Of a DNA stretch of 5,006 nt, positions 1 to 5,006 are shown piece by piece. The stretch is from SZUA-584 sp050943225 (GTDB lineage Bacteria > Bacillota > Clostridia > Christensenellales > SZUA-584). A program made the translations under genes and the position numbers. The DNA lies in NCBI GenBank assembly GCA_050943225.1, contig JBMNOT010000156.1:1-5006 (forward strand), given 5' to 3'. Each line of letters begins with the position of its first letter. The stretch's first letter is position 1. The notes below the pieces were generated by a model. It saw only the letters and a list, made by a program, of their open reading frames with translations, had not been told where the DNA came from and made no database searches.

Positions 1-176
1 TGGTGAATGGTATGATAACTTATTCTACCAAGCGGCTGCGTCCATGTCCCTTTCTTCTTGACGCTTTTCTGAATTTGCGCAATTTATGATACCTTATCTT
101 CGAATCATTTCATTTCAAAAAACATACCGAAAATATCTATGGAATCGCACTTTCACAGAATGCCTCTTAGAGCATC
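1..176. other. Left-edge stretch without a supported gene
   Basis: No reading frame here has a credible start and coding character. It contains an imperfect 13-bp direct repeat, TATGATA(A/C)CTTAT, at 11-23 and 85-97, and a 5-bp inverted repeat TGGTA/TACCA at 8-12 and 26-30. Near-promoter hexamers exist on both strands (TTGACG at 58-63, TATGAT at 85-90), but their 21-base spacing is too long for a normal sigma-70 promoter. It may be the upstream or downstream region of a gene lying left of the window. Confidence 0.5.
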
Positions 177-204
177 AAAAAAGCCCGTAGCAACGGGCTT
201 TTTT
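177..204 (-). terminator. Intrinsic terminator of the tRNA-Arg unit (bidirectional)
   Basis: GCCCGT (183-188) pairs with ACGGGC (193-198) around a four-base loop. The stem is flanked by six A on the left and six T on the right. Read on the minus strand this is a GC-rich hairpin followed by a U tract, 30 bases after the mature tRNA 3' end. The flanking A and T runs are symmetric, so it could also stop plus-strand transcription. Confidence 0.9.
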
Positions 205-233
205 GAGACAATATCTATATTGTCAGTGGTAAA

Positions 234-310
234 TGGCGCACCTGTCGGGATTCGAACCCAAGGCCTTCCGCTTAGGAGGCGGACGCTCTATCCTGCTGAG
301 CTACAGGTGC
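234..310 (-). tRNA. tRNA-Arg, anticodon CCT
   Basis: The minus strand folds into a full cloverleaf. The acceptor stem GCACCTG (310-304) pairs with CAGGTGC (244-238). The anticodon stem TCCGC/GCGGA encloses loop CTCCTAA, with anticodon CCT at 276-274. The five-base variable loop AGGCC is followed by a T arm with the canonical loop TTCGAAT. The discriminator base G (237) is followed by a genomically encoded CCA (236-234). CCT reads the AGG arginine codon. The gene has its own promoter (359-387) and terminator (177-204), so it is a monocistronic unit about 80 bases beyond the stop of the UPF0210 gene. Type and boundaries are certain by inspection. Confidence 0.97.
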
Positions 311-358
311 ATTATTGTCGTTCAGGCAGGCAGTTGGCCCGAACGTATATGCTATGCT

Positions 359-387
359 ATTTTACAGTCAAACATGCGAAAAGTCAA
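359..387 (-). promoter_or_regulatory. Sigma-70-type promoter for tRNA-Arg
   Basis: On the minus strand, TTGACT (387-382) and TAAAAT (364-359) are separated by exactly 17 bases. Each hexamer matches the consensus at five of six positions. Transcription would start around 350, giving a short 5' leader of roughly 40 bases before the tRNA at 310. The promoter sits within the first few bases after the stop codon of the upstream UPF0210 gene. Confidence 0.8.
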
Positions 388-390
388 ACT

Positions 391-1749
391 CTAGTTGCGT
401 ATTCCCTGCAGCGGCGCCGGAATGTTCCCGCCGCGCGCAATCAGCCGCTCGCAGCCGCTTTTCCCCGCATCCATCACGATTACACGGCCCAGAAGGCCGC
501 CAAATTCCACCGTGTCGCCCACCTTGGCGCCCGGCACCGGGATGATGCGCACGCCGATGGTCTTGTTGCCCGCCACGCCTATCGCCGCTTCGTCCGCAAT
601 AATGGCGGACAGCACGGAAGCCGACGTATTGCCCGGCACGCCTATCATATCCAGGCCCACGGAGCACACCGCGGTCATCGCTTCCAGCTTCTCCAGCGTC
701 AGCACGCCCTGTCGGGCCGCCGCCACCATGCCTTCATCCTCGCTGACCGGAATGAACGCGCCCGAAAGCCCGCCCACCTGGGAAGACGCCATCACGCCGC
801 CCTTTTTCACGGCGTCGTTGAGCAGCGCCAATGCCGCGGTGGTGCCGTGCATGCCGCACACATCCACGCCCATCTCCTCCAGTATGCGCGCCACGCTGTC
901 GCCCACAGCCGGCGTCGGCGCAAGCGACAAATCCACGATGCCAAAAGGCACGCCCAGCCGCTCCGACGCCTCCTTGGCTACCAACTGTCCCACGCGCGTC
1001 ACCTGAAACGCCGTCTTTTTGATGGTTTCGGCCACCACTTCAAAGCTCTCGCCGCGCACCTTTTCCAGCGCAGCCTTCACCACGCCGGGTCCGGAAACGC
1101 CCACGTTGATCGCGCACTCCGGCTCGCCCGCGCCGCAGAACGCGCCCGCCATAAACGGGTTGTCCTCGATGGCGTTGGCAAACACCACCAGCTTGGCGCA
1201 GCCAATCGCGCCCTGCTCCTTCGTCATCTCGGCGGTTTCCTTCAATACGCGGCCCATCTTGGCCACAGCGTCCATGTTGATACCGGTGCGCGTGCTGGCC
1301 ACGTTGACAAAACTGCACACGCGCTGCGTGGACGCCAGTGCCGATGGCAGCGATTCGATCAGCACAGTATCGCTTCTGGTCTCGCCCTTGTGCACCAGCG
1401 CTCCGAAGCCGCCGATAAAGTTAACCCCGATGTCCAGCGCCGCCTCATCCAGCGCCTTCGCAAACACGGTGTAGTCATCAAGCCCGCTGCTCGCAGCGAT
1501 CTCCGCGATCGGGGTCACCGATATACGCTTGTTGACGATGGGCACGCCAAACTCCCGCGCGATGTCGTCGCCCACAGCCACCAGGTTTTTCGCCAGCCTG
1601 TATATCTTCTTCTTGATGTTGTCGCAGCACACCGCCGCGTCGGAAGAGATGCAGTCGCGCAGCGAAATTCCCATCGTGATGGTGCGCACATCCAGGTGTT
1701 CGGTATCGATCATCTTGATCGTGTCCAGCACTTCGTATTTGGTGATCAC
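391..1749 (-). CDS. UPF0210 / DUF711 family protein (PFL-like fold)
   Basis: The gene encodes 452 residues, the usual full length of the UPF0210 (DUF711) family, a widespread cytoplasmic family of unknown function. A solved pneumococcal member has a pyruvate-formate-lyase-like barrel; no reaction is established. Family features I can see are the N-terminal block DVRTITMGISLRDC (20-33), NFIGGFGALVHKG (110-122), CGAGEPECAINVGVSGPGVV (205-224), SLAPTP (275-280), GMHGTT (299-304), QVGGLSGAFIPVSED (324-338) and the C-terminal signature RGGNIPAP (439-446). No glycyl-radical motif is visible, so glycyl-radical chemistry should not be assumed. The start is GTG, fixed by AGGAG seven bases upstream; an ATG at 1771 is out of frame. 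The small ACT-domain gene (UPF0237) that often precedes this family is absent here. The frame is intact and GC-rich. I am confident of the family and ignorant of the function. Confidence 0.94.
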   Translation of the reverse strand: MITKYEVLDTIKMIDTEHLDVRTITMGISLRDCISSDAAVCCDNIKKKIYRLAKNLVAVGDDIAREFGVPIVNKRISVTPIAEIAASSGLDDYTVFAKALDEAALDIGVNFIGGFGALVHKGETRSDTVLIESLPSALASTQRVCSFVNVASTRTGINMDAVAKMGRVLKETAEMTKEQGAIGCAKLVVFANAIEDNPFMAGAFCGAGEPECAINVGVSGPGVVKAALEKVRGESFEVVAETIKKTAFQVTRVGQLVAKEASERLGVPFGIVDLSLAPTPAVGDSVARILEEMGVDVCGMHGTTAALALLNDAVKKGGVMASSQVGGLSGAFIPVSEDEGMVAAARQGVLTLEKLEAMTAVCSVGLDMIGVPGNTSASVLSAIIADEAAIGVAGNKTIGVRIIPVPGAKVGDTVEFGGLLGRVIVMDAGKSGCERLIARGGNIPAPLQGIRN

Positions 1750-1756
1750 CGGTTTT

Positions 1757-1761
1757 CTCCT
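1757..1761 (-). promoter_or_regulatory. Ribosome binding site fixing a GTG start
   Basis: AGGAG on the minus strand lies seven bases before the GTG at 1749-1747. This supports GTG as the true start of the UPF0210 gene. The nearby ATG (1771-1769) is in another frame and lies upstream of this site. Confidence 0.85.
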
Positions 1762-1809
1762 TTTGCCCCATTCAATCCGTCGGGAGCCTTATCATAAATA
1801 CCTCGCATT

Positions 1810-1838
1810 ATTATACCCGCGCCGCTGCAGCGATGCAA
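1810..1838 (-). promoter_or_regulatory. Probable promoter for the UPF0210 gene
   Basis: A perfect -10 TATAAT (1815-1810, minus strand) lies 17 bases from TTGCAT (1838-1833), a weak -35 that keeps only the TTG of the consensus. The predicted start near 1803 gives a leader of about 50 bases. It lies just after the terminator of the upstream membrane-protein gene, as expected for an independent unit. Confidence 0.6.
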
Positions 1839-1873
1839 ATGCAATATCGGACCGCAGCCTGTTTCCGCCGCAT

Positions 1874-1906
1874 AAAAAACAGCCGAAGCCGGACGCCAGT
1901 ATTCGG
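1874..1906 (-). terminator. Probable intrinsic terminator of the membrane-protein gene
   Basis: On the minus strand CCGAA (1906-1902) pairs with TTCGG (1887-1883). Inside it CTGG pairs with CCGG, allowing one G-U pair, and a UUUUUU run (1879-1874) follows within three bases. A longer alternative pairs 1919-1910 with 1887-1878 using several G-U pairs. It begins about 30 bases past the stop of the membrane-protein gene. The stem has bulges and wobble pairs, so confidence is moderate. Confidence 0.55.
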
Positions 1907-1938
1907 ATTTCGGCCGCTATTCAGCTTGCAGTCCCGGT

Positions 1939-3969
1939 TTATTGTACCGTAACGGCAGTCTTTCCCTGCGCATATGCCGTTTCCCGGCCGCGCAAAACCA
2001 CCCGCGCCTGCACATTCCCCGCCTGCAGTTCATCTTCTTTAAAAACCCCAACGGTAAACTGTACCGTATCAGGGTTCTCAGCCACAGGAACCGGCTTTAC
2101 GCGGTAAGTATGCCGTTTTCCATCAGCCTCCGTCAATTCCAGGTACATGGTTTCCGCCCATTCGGGAACATTCACAACTTCCCCGGCAAACCAGAAGTAT
2201 TGTTCGTCCCGCCCTTCTATCGGCTGGCAGACCACTGAGACAAGCTCCGCTTCATCTCCCTCCCGGACATCGTCAAAATTCCGGCTGTAGGCAATAATAT
2301 GCGCGCTGCAGAATTCATCATATATTCCCCAGCTGATTTCTTTGGCGTAATGCTCGCGGATATAGGCGGCTTTGGATCTGATGTTTCCCTTATCGACCAG
2401 AAAAACATCTTCCCTTTCCGCCAGTGCGCGGAATGTACTTGTCACGCCATGCTTGGCCAGCCGCTGATCTGTCAGCGGCGAATATGTCGTCCACCCGCCC
2501 AAATAATAAAAGTTTTTAAAAATATTATCGTCCACCACGTCAAAAACCCTATAGGAAAGGGGCAAGTATGGCGTGTTGTACGCATCACACAGATAAAGGT
2601 TATCCGTCTGGTTCATCTCCAGCATGCTTTTACGCGGCTCTTCCGAAACGCCGCCGCTCTTATCCGCAAGCTGAAAGTATACCGTATTGTTCAACAGCAA
2701 TGCCACGCCCACGAAGCCGCACAAAATCGGTGTCATTCGCTTAGCGGTCATTGGCGTGTCTTTCCATGACAGGTTTGTTCGGTCCATGCAATACAGCGGA
2801 AAACAGGCCAGACAAATGTAGATTCCTATCAAAACGCGCAATACATTTCTGCCCATGAAATGCAGGTAGAATAATTCGACGCCAGCGATGAGAACAAACG
2901 CGATTGCCAGAAACCAGTTGCGGCGCTTGGCGGTTAAAAGATACAGCAGGACAGGCACACACGCCCAGGTAAACAGCGGATCCAAAAACCTCTTGGGAAG
3001 GGCTTTGATAAAGCTCTTTATAGCGCCCAGGGTCAGCGTCCTGCCGCTCTTCATATCATGTATGGCCCGCATCGTATCCAAATCCAGATGTTCGGCATCG
3101 GCGAAAGTCCAGCTGCTCATCATCGTGAAGTCATTCTCCGTTATCCCCAGTTCCTGCAGCGCTTCGCGGTTCTTCTGGTAGTCCGGCAGCCCGTAATCAA
3201 ACAATTCCGACCTTATATTGTTATACTCGGTATAATCTCTCCACCCCGGGCTTATATGATAAACAGCCTGATGCAGTCCTTGCAGGGCAAACACCCCTGC
3301 CAGCAAAACAGCAAACGTCACAATATACGCGCGCCGCTCGGTAAAAATATTGCGCAGGGGACGTTTCCCGCCCTGAATAAAAACTTCATATACGCCGACC
3401 ACAAACGCAAACAGCGAAACCATTAAAAAGCAGCTCCAGCGCAATAAGCTGGCAAATACCAGGAGCACCGCCGAGAGGGCGCACAGCCACCGGGATTCTT
3501 CTTCCCGCTTGTTCACATAGTAAAACAGCAGGACATATCCGGCCGCCGCCGCCAGTGCAGCAACGCGTGTAAACGAGATTACCAAATAAAACGATTTGGA
3601 AAAAGTCAGCAGAAATAACGTATACACGCTCCCGCCAAGCAGCGGCCCCGCCTTACGCATAAAAGCATACCCCAAGGCCAAAAACGCGAGAAAAGTAAAC
3701 ACAATCAATACAATCGGATACCAGGCGACGGACGGAAAAATCGAATACAACGCAAAAAGCAGCCAGCCCAGAACGATATTGCAAAAAATCATGTACGGGC
3801 TGGCTTCACCCTGTGCCCCGGAAACAATACCCGCCAACGTAAAGTCATCGTCGGTTTCATATGCAGGGGATTGCCCAAACATCATAAATAGTAAGACCAA
3901 AACATTGAGTATAACCAGAAACAGAAATATATGTTTTTTCTCATTTTTTCTTGCTTGTATGTCTTCCAT
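1939..3969 (-). CDS. Polytopic membrane protein, GT-C glycosyltransferase-like architecture
   Basis: The 676-residue protein has about eleven hydrophobic segments: near 13-31, 57-78, 82-104, 113-132, 136-152, 160-175, 177-197, 213-232, 331-346, 351-370, 374-393 and 411-431 (one of these may not span). An acidic cluster, ETDDDF (38-43), follows the first segment on the probable outer face. That is the location of the catalytic acidic residues in GT-C enzymes, which use polyprenyl-phosphate sugars. Residues 233-330 form a large loop. Residues 440-676 are soluble and probably outside: a mixed alpha/beta part to about 565, then a beta-rich, Ig-like-looking part from about 572. GGAGG lies six bases before the ATG. 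I recognise the architecture, not a named family. A surface-glycan role is inference only; no other glycan gene is present in the window. Confidence 0.8.
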   Translation of the reverse strand: MEDIQARKNEKKHIFLFLVILNVLVLLFMMFGQSPAYETDDDFTLAGIVSGAQGEASPYMIFCNIVLGWLLFALYSIFPSVAWYPIVLIVFTFLAFLALGYAFMRKAGPLLGGSVYTLFLLTFSKSFYLVISFTRVAALAAAAGYVLLFYYVNKREEESRWLCALSAVLLVFASLLRWSCFLMVSLFAFVVGVYEVFIQGGKRPLRNIFTERRAYIVTFAVLLAGVFALQGLHQAVYHISPGWRDYTEYNNIRSELFDYGLPDYQKNREALQELGITENDFTMMSSWTFADAEHLDLDTMRAIHDMKSGRTLTLGAIKSFIKALPKRFLDPLFTWACVPVLLYLLTAKRRNWFLAIAFVLIAGVELFYLHFMGRNVLRVLIGIYICLACFPLYCMDRTNLSWKDTPMTAKRMTPILCGFVGVALLLNNTVYFQLADKSGGVSEEPRKSMLEMNQTDNLYLCDAYNTPYLPLSYRVFDVVDDNIFKNFYYLGGWTTYSPLTDQRLAKHGVTSTFRALAEREDVFLVDKGNIRSKAAYIREHYAKEISWGIYDEFCSAHIIAYSRNFDDVREGDEAELVSVVCQPIEGRDEQYFWFAGEVVNVPEWAETMYLELTEADGKRHTYRVKPVPVAENPDTVQFTVGVFKEDELQAGNVQARVVLRGRETAYAQGKTAVTVQ

Positions 3970-4002
3970 CTATAGCCTCCATAATTTTCTATGAATATAG
4001 AA

Positions 4003-4031
4003 ATATTACGCCATATTTATATTTCAGACAA
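4003..4031 (-). promoter_or_regulatory. Probable promoter for the membrane-protein gene
   Basis: On the minus strand TTGTCT (4031-4026) and TAATAT (4008-4003) are 17 bases apart, each matching four of six consensus bases in an AT-rich setting. The start point would fall near 3996, about 27 bases before the ATG. An alternative -10, TATATT (3999-3994), overlaps the region but has no good -35. Confidence 0.45.
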
Positions 4032-4095
4032 GCATATTCTTTCTGATAAAAGCTCAGAAGCTCTTCCGTATTTCCTTAAGCGAGCCTGAGCCTCA

Positions 4096-4126
4096 GAGCA
4101 CAGCCTTTCGCCGAGCACAGCCTTTC
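4096..4126. repeat. 14-bp direct repeat, two copies
   Basis: GAGCACAGCCTTTC occurs exactly at 4096-4109 and again at 4113-4126, separated by GCC, giving a 17-bp period. The second copy runs into a small hairpin, GCCTT/AAGGC (4120-4134). Two adjacent copies fit either a replication-slippage duplication or a tandem protein-binding site upstream of either divergent gene. Two copies with so short a period do not make a CRISPR array. Confidence 0.85.
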
Positions 4127-4149
4127 TTTAAGGCGTTATCGGCCAAAAT

Positions 4150-4159
4150 GTTACGTAAC
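4150..4159. promoter_or_regulatory. Perfect 10-bp palindrome GTTACGTAAC, possible operator
   Basis: GTTACGTAAC is identical to its reverse complement. It lies between the two divergent genes, about 130 bases before the small ORF. Dimeric repressors often bind such sites, but no regulator is encoded in the window and no second copy is seen. It is too short to form a terminator hairpin. Confidence 0.3.
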
Positions 4160-4204
4160 CTTGAACTATAAGAATATTCTGTAAAGGCAGTATTAAAAGT
4201 TGTA

Positions 4205-4234
4205 TTTACGTGTTTAAATGCCCAAAAATAGTAT
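4205..4234 (+). promoter_or_regulatory. Weak candidate promoter for the small peptide gene
   Basis: TTTACG (4205-4210) and TAGTAT (4229-4234) are 18 bases apart, each matching four of six consensus positions. Overlapping TATTAT hexamers at 4232-4240 are alternative -10 elements without a matching -35. The predicted start near 4241 would place the Shine-Dalgarno about 35 bases into the message. The assignment is tentative. Confidence 0.28.
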
Positions 4235-4275
4235 TATTATACTGATGAAGCCGTTAACTTCGACCATGCAGGAAA

Positions 4276-4281
4276 AGGAGG
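4276..4281 (+). promoter_or_regulatory. Perfect Shine-Dalgarno AGGAGG for the small peptide gene
   Basis: AGGAGG, within a longer purine run AAAAGGAGGGG, lies nine bases before the first of two tandem ATG codons (4291 and 4294). It is as strong a ribosome binding site as any in the window. It is the main reason to treat the short downstream frame as a gene and to choose the first ATG. Confidence 0.7.
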
Positions 4282-4290
4282 GGTCTTGGG

Positions 4291-4371
4291 ATGATGAAAA
4301 AGCTGATCGCAGTTGGCATCACGCTGCTGATACTGGGACTCTACTTCCTTGTGGGAACAGGCACACTTTAA
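4291..4371 (+). CDS. Small single-pass hydrophobic peptide, 26 residues
   Basis: The peptide begins MMKKLIAVGI and ends LVGTGTL before TAA. Two lysines precede an uninterrupted hydrophobic run (residues 5-22, rich in Leu, Ile, Val and Gly), the signature of a membrane-spanning small protein with its N-terminus inside. There is no signal-peptidase-like site or polar tail. Support as a gene comes from the perfect AGGAGG nine bases upstream and a plus-strand terminator about 40 bases after the stop. It is divergent from the 676-residue membrane-protein gene and convergent with the repeat-protein gene. I do not recognise a family. Possible roles are a small regulatory membrane peptide, a type I toxin, or the surviving N-terminus of a longer protein, since the same frame stays open for 28 codons beyond the TAA. 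No antisense RNA gene is visible that would make a toxin-antitoxin pair convincing. Confidence 0.6.
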   Translation: MMKKLIAVGITLLILGLYFLVGTGTL

Positions 4372-4410
4372 GCCCGCCTGGACAGATTCATATTTGGTTA
4401 CGCCATAAGC

Positions 4411-4447
4411 CGGCGCCGCATTATTTGGCTGCCGACTTTTATTTTTT
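4411..4447 (+). terminator. Intrinsic terminator of the small peptide gene
   Basis: CGGCGCC (4411-4417) pairs with GGC (4427-4429) and GCCG (4431-4434), with one bulged T and a nine-base loop. Two bases later a T-rich tail runs TTTTATTTTTT (4437-4447). The tail is on the plus strand only, so this serves the small gene and not the convergent repeat-protein gene ending at 4452. Confidence 0.65.
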
Positions 4448-4451
4448 GTGA

Positions 4452-5006
4452 CTATTGACGAAACAGCATATATGTCCTGCCGTTTTTATAGGCAAAAACT
4501 GTTATGCAATCTTTGCTGATAATTTTAACCGCAAACAACTTCTTTGTTATATTTGGAGTTTTTTCTTTATACAAAAGGAACAGACCATCTTCAATTCTGT
4601 AGTAATCACCGTAATTAATCCATGGGATATCATATGAAATACGGCCGTCTTCTTCCATTCTGAAATATCTCCCATCACCCTTCCAAGACCCTAACAGAAA
4701 ATCTTTAGCTGTAAAATAATTTACCATAATCAACTCAGATGCATCCTCAAAACCTATTAAAGGTTCTAAATCTTTATAGTCAACATATTGGAGATATGCT
4801 CCCTGCGCATGTGCTTTGCACAGTAAGATATATGCGCTGGCGTCACGATAGTTTTCAATCCTGGAAAAAGACTCTTCGGCTAAAGCATAGTCTCCCGCAT
4901 GATAAGCATCCACAGCCTCATAATAGATTATCTCTTGCAGATCATTTAGTATAATCTCAGAATCGCTAAACCCTTCCGCATTCTCCAGCTTTTCATACGC
5001 TTGGAG
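4452..5006 (-). CDS. Helical-repeat protein with C-terminal beta domain, 5' end outside window
   Basis: The C-terminal 184 residues are visible and the frame is open to the right edge; an internal GTG at 4913 is not the start. Three short repeats share a 'D-[AS]-[SE]' core: GFSDSEIIL (12-20), NYRDASAYILLCKA (52-65) and GFEDASELIM (85-94). They are spaced like TPR/Sel1-type helical pairs, which usually mediate protein-protein contacts. From about residue 103, LLGSWKGDGRYFRMEEDG opens a roughly 80-residue beta-rich domain with alternating aromatic and polar strands, reminiscent of small lipocalin-like or 'dg-W' domains at the ends of Clostridial proteins. Location and partner are unknown because any signal peptide or membrane anchor would lie off-window. 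Codon use is AT-rich compared with the UPF0210 gene. No terminator follows the stop on this strand. Confidence 0.75.
   Translation of the reverse strand, partial: LQAYEKLENAEGFSDSEIILNDLQEIIYYEAVDAYHAGDYALAEESFSRIENYRDASAYILLCKAHAQGAYLQYVDYKDLEPLIGFEDASELIMVNYFTAKDFLLGSWKGDGRYFRMEEDGRISYDIPWINYGDYYRIEDGLFLLYKEKTPNITKKLFAVKIISKDCITVFAYKNGRTYMLFRQ

Larger units (their letters stand above)
3970..4290. other. Divergent intergenic region with repeats, no other gene seen
   Basis: About 320 bases separate the start of the membrane-protein gene (minus) from the start of the small peptide gene (plus). The left third is AT-rich and holds the probable minus-strand promoter. The middle holds the duplicated 14-mer, the interrupted palindrome CTGAG-C-CTCAG (4086-4096), a distant pair CCTTAA (4074-4079) and TTAAGG (4128-4133), and the palindrome at 4150-4159. 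The right third is AT-rich and leads to the Shine-Dalgarno of the small gene. No tRNA, riboswitch or further ORF with a ribosome binding site is apparent. Confidence 0.6.

Noticed and set aside
25..45. Minus-strand six-codon frame ending in a Trp codon, as a leader peptide for attenuation
   Set aside because: One Trp codon is not enough for an attenuator, the upstream purine stretch is a poor ribosome binding site, and no alternative terminator or antiterminator pairing is visible within the window.
58..90. Plus-strand promoter TTGACG...TATGAT
   Set aside because: The hexamers are 21 bases apart, and no plus-strand gene follows before the terminator at 177-204.
139..1797. A 552-codon plus-strand frame opposite the UPF0210 gene
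   Set aside because: It is the antisense of a well-recognised family protein, is rich in His, Arg and Ala without domain features, runs through the tRNA gene, and has no ribosome binding site. It arises from the GC-rich codon pattern of the real gene.
2299..2769. A 156-codon plus-strand frame inside the membrane-protein gene
   Set aside because: It is antisense to a long continuous frame that has its own ribosome binding site, membrane segments and terminator, and it has no independent signals.
4096..4126. CRISPR array
   Set aside because: There are only two copies of a 14-mer separated by three bases, with no spacer-length gaps and no cas genes.
4291..4371. Assignment of the small peptide as a type I toxin
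   Set aside because: The shape fits, but no antisense RNA promoter and terminator overlapping the gene could be identified, so the label would be speculation.
4218..4451. A 77-codon plus-strand frame overlapping the small peptide gene
   Set aside because: It has no Shine-Dalgarno before its ATG, its composition is not protein-like, and it runs through the terminator. The overlapping 26-codon frame has the ribosome binding site.

Overview
The window looks like chromosomal DNA from a low-to-mid GC Gram-positive bacterium, most likely a Clostridia-type Firmicute. The evidence is strong AGGAGG-type ribosome binding sites, compact intrinsic terminators with U tracts, a UPF0210/DUF711 protein, a repeat protein of the 'YxDA' kind common in gut Clostridia, and a tRNA gene that encodes its own CCA end. 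This is inference from style; no species-level marker is present.

Layout, left to right. Bases 1-176 hold no gene I can support. A tRNA-Arg gene (anticodon CCT, minus strand, 234-310) has a textbook promoter at 359-387 and an intrinsic terminator at 177-204, so it is a complete single-gene unit. Next, on the minus strand, is an intact UPF0210 (DUF711, PFL-like fold) gene, 391-1749, with a GTG start and its own promoter. A terminator at 1874-1906 separates it from a 676-residue polytopic membrane protein (1939-3969, minus) that resembles GT-C-type glycosyltransferases in architecture and has a large outer C-terminal part. The roughly 320-base gap at 3970-4290 holds that gene's probable promoter, a 14-bp direct repeat in two copies and a 10-bp perfect palindrome.

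At 4291-4371 on the plus strand lies a 26-codon ORF with a perfect Shine-Dalgarno and a terminator shortly after it. It encodes a lysine-led single-pass hydrophobic peptide. It is the only plus-strand gene supported here and the best candidate for something unannotated. The right edge (4452-5006, minus) is the C-terminal part of a protein with short helical repeats followed by a small beta-rich domain; its start lies outside the window.

The genes do not form one operon: promoters and terminators separate them, and no shared pathway is evident. Base composition falls from left to right: the UPF0210 gene is GC-rich, the membrane protein intermediate, the right-edge gene AT-rich. I see no CRISPR array, transposase, integrase, riboswitch or replication origin. 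Apart from the small peptide gene and its repeat-bearing upstream region, the window looks like ordinary chromosome.
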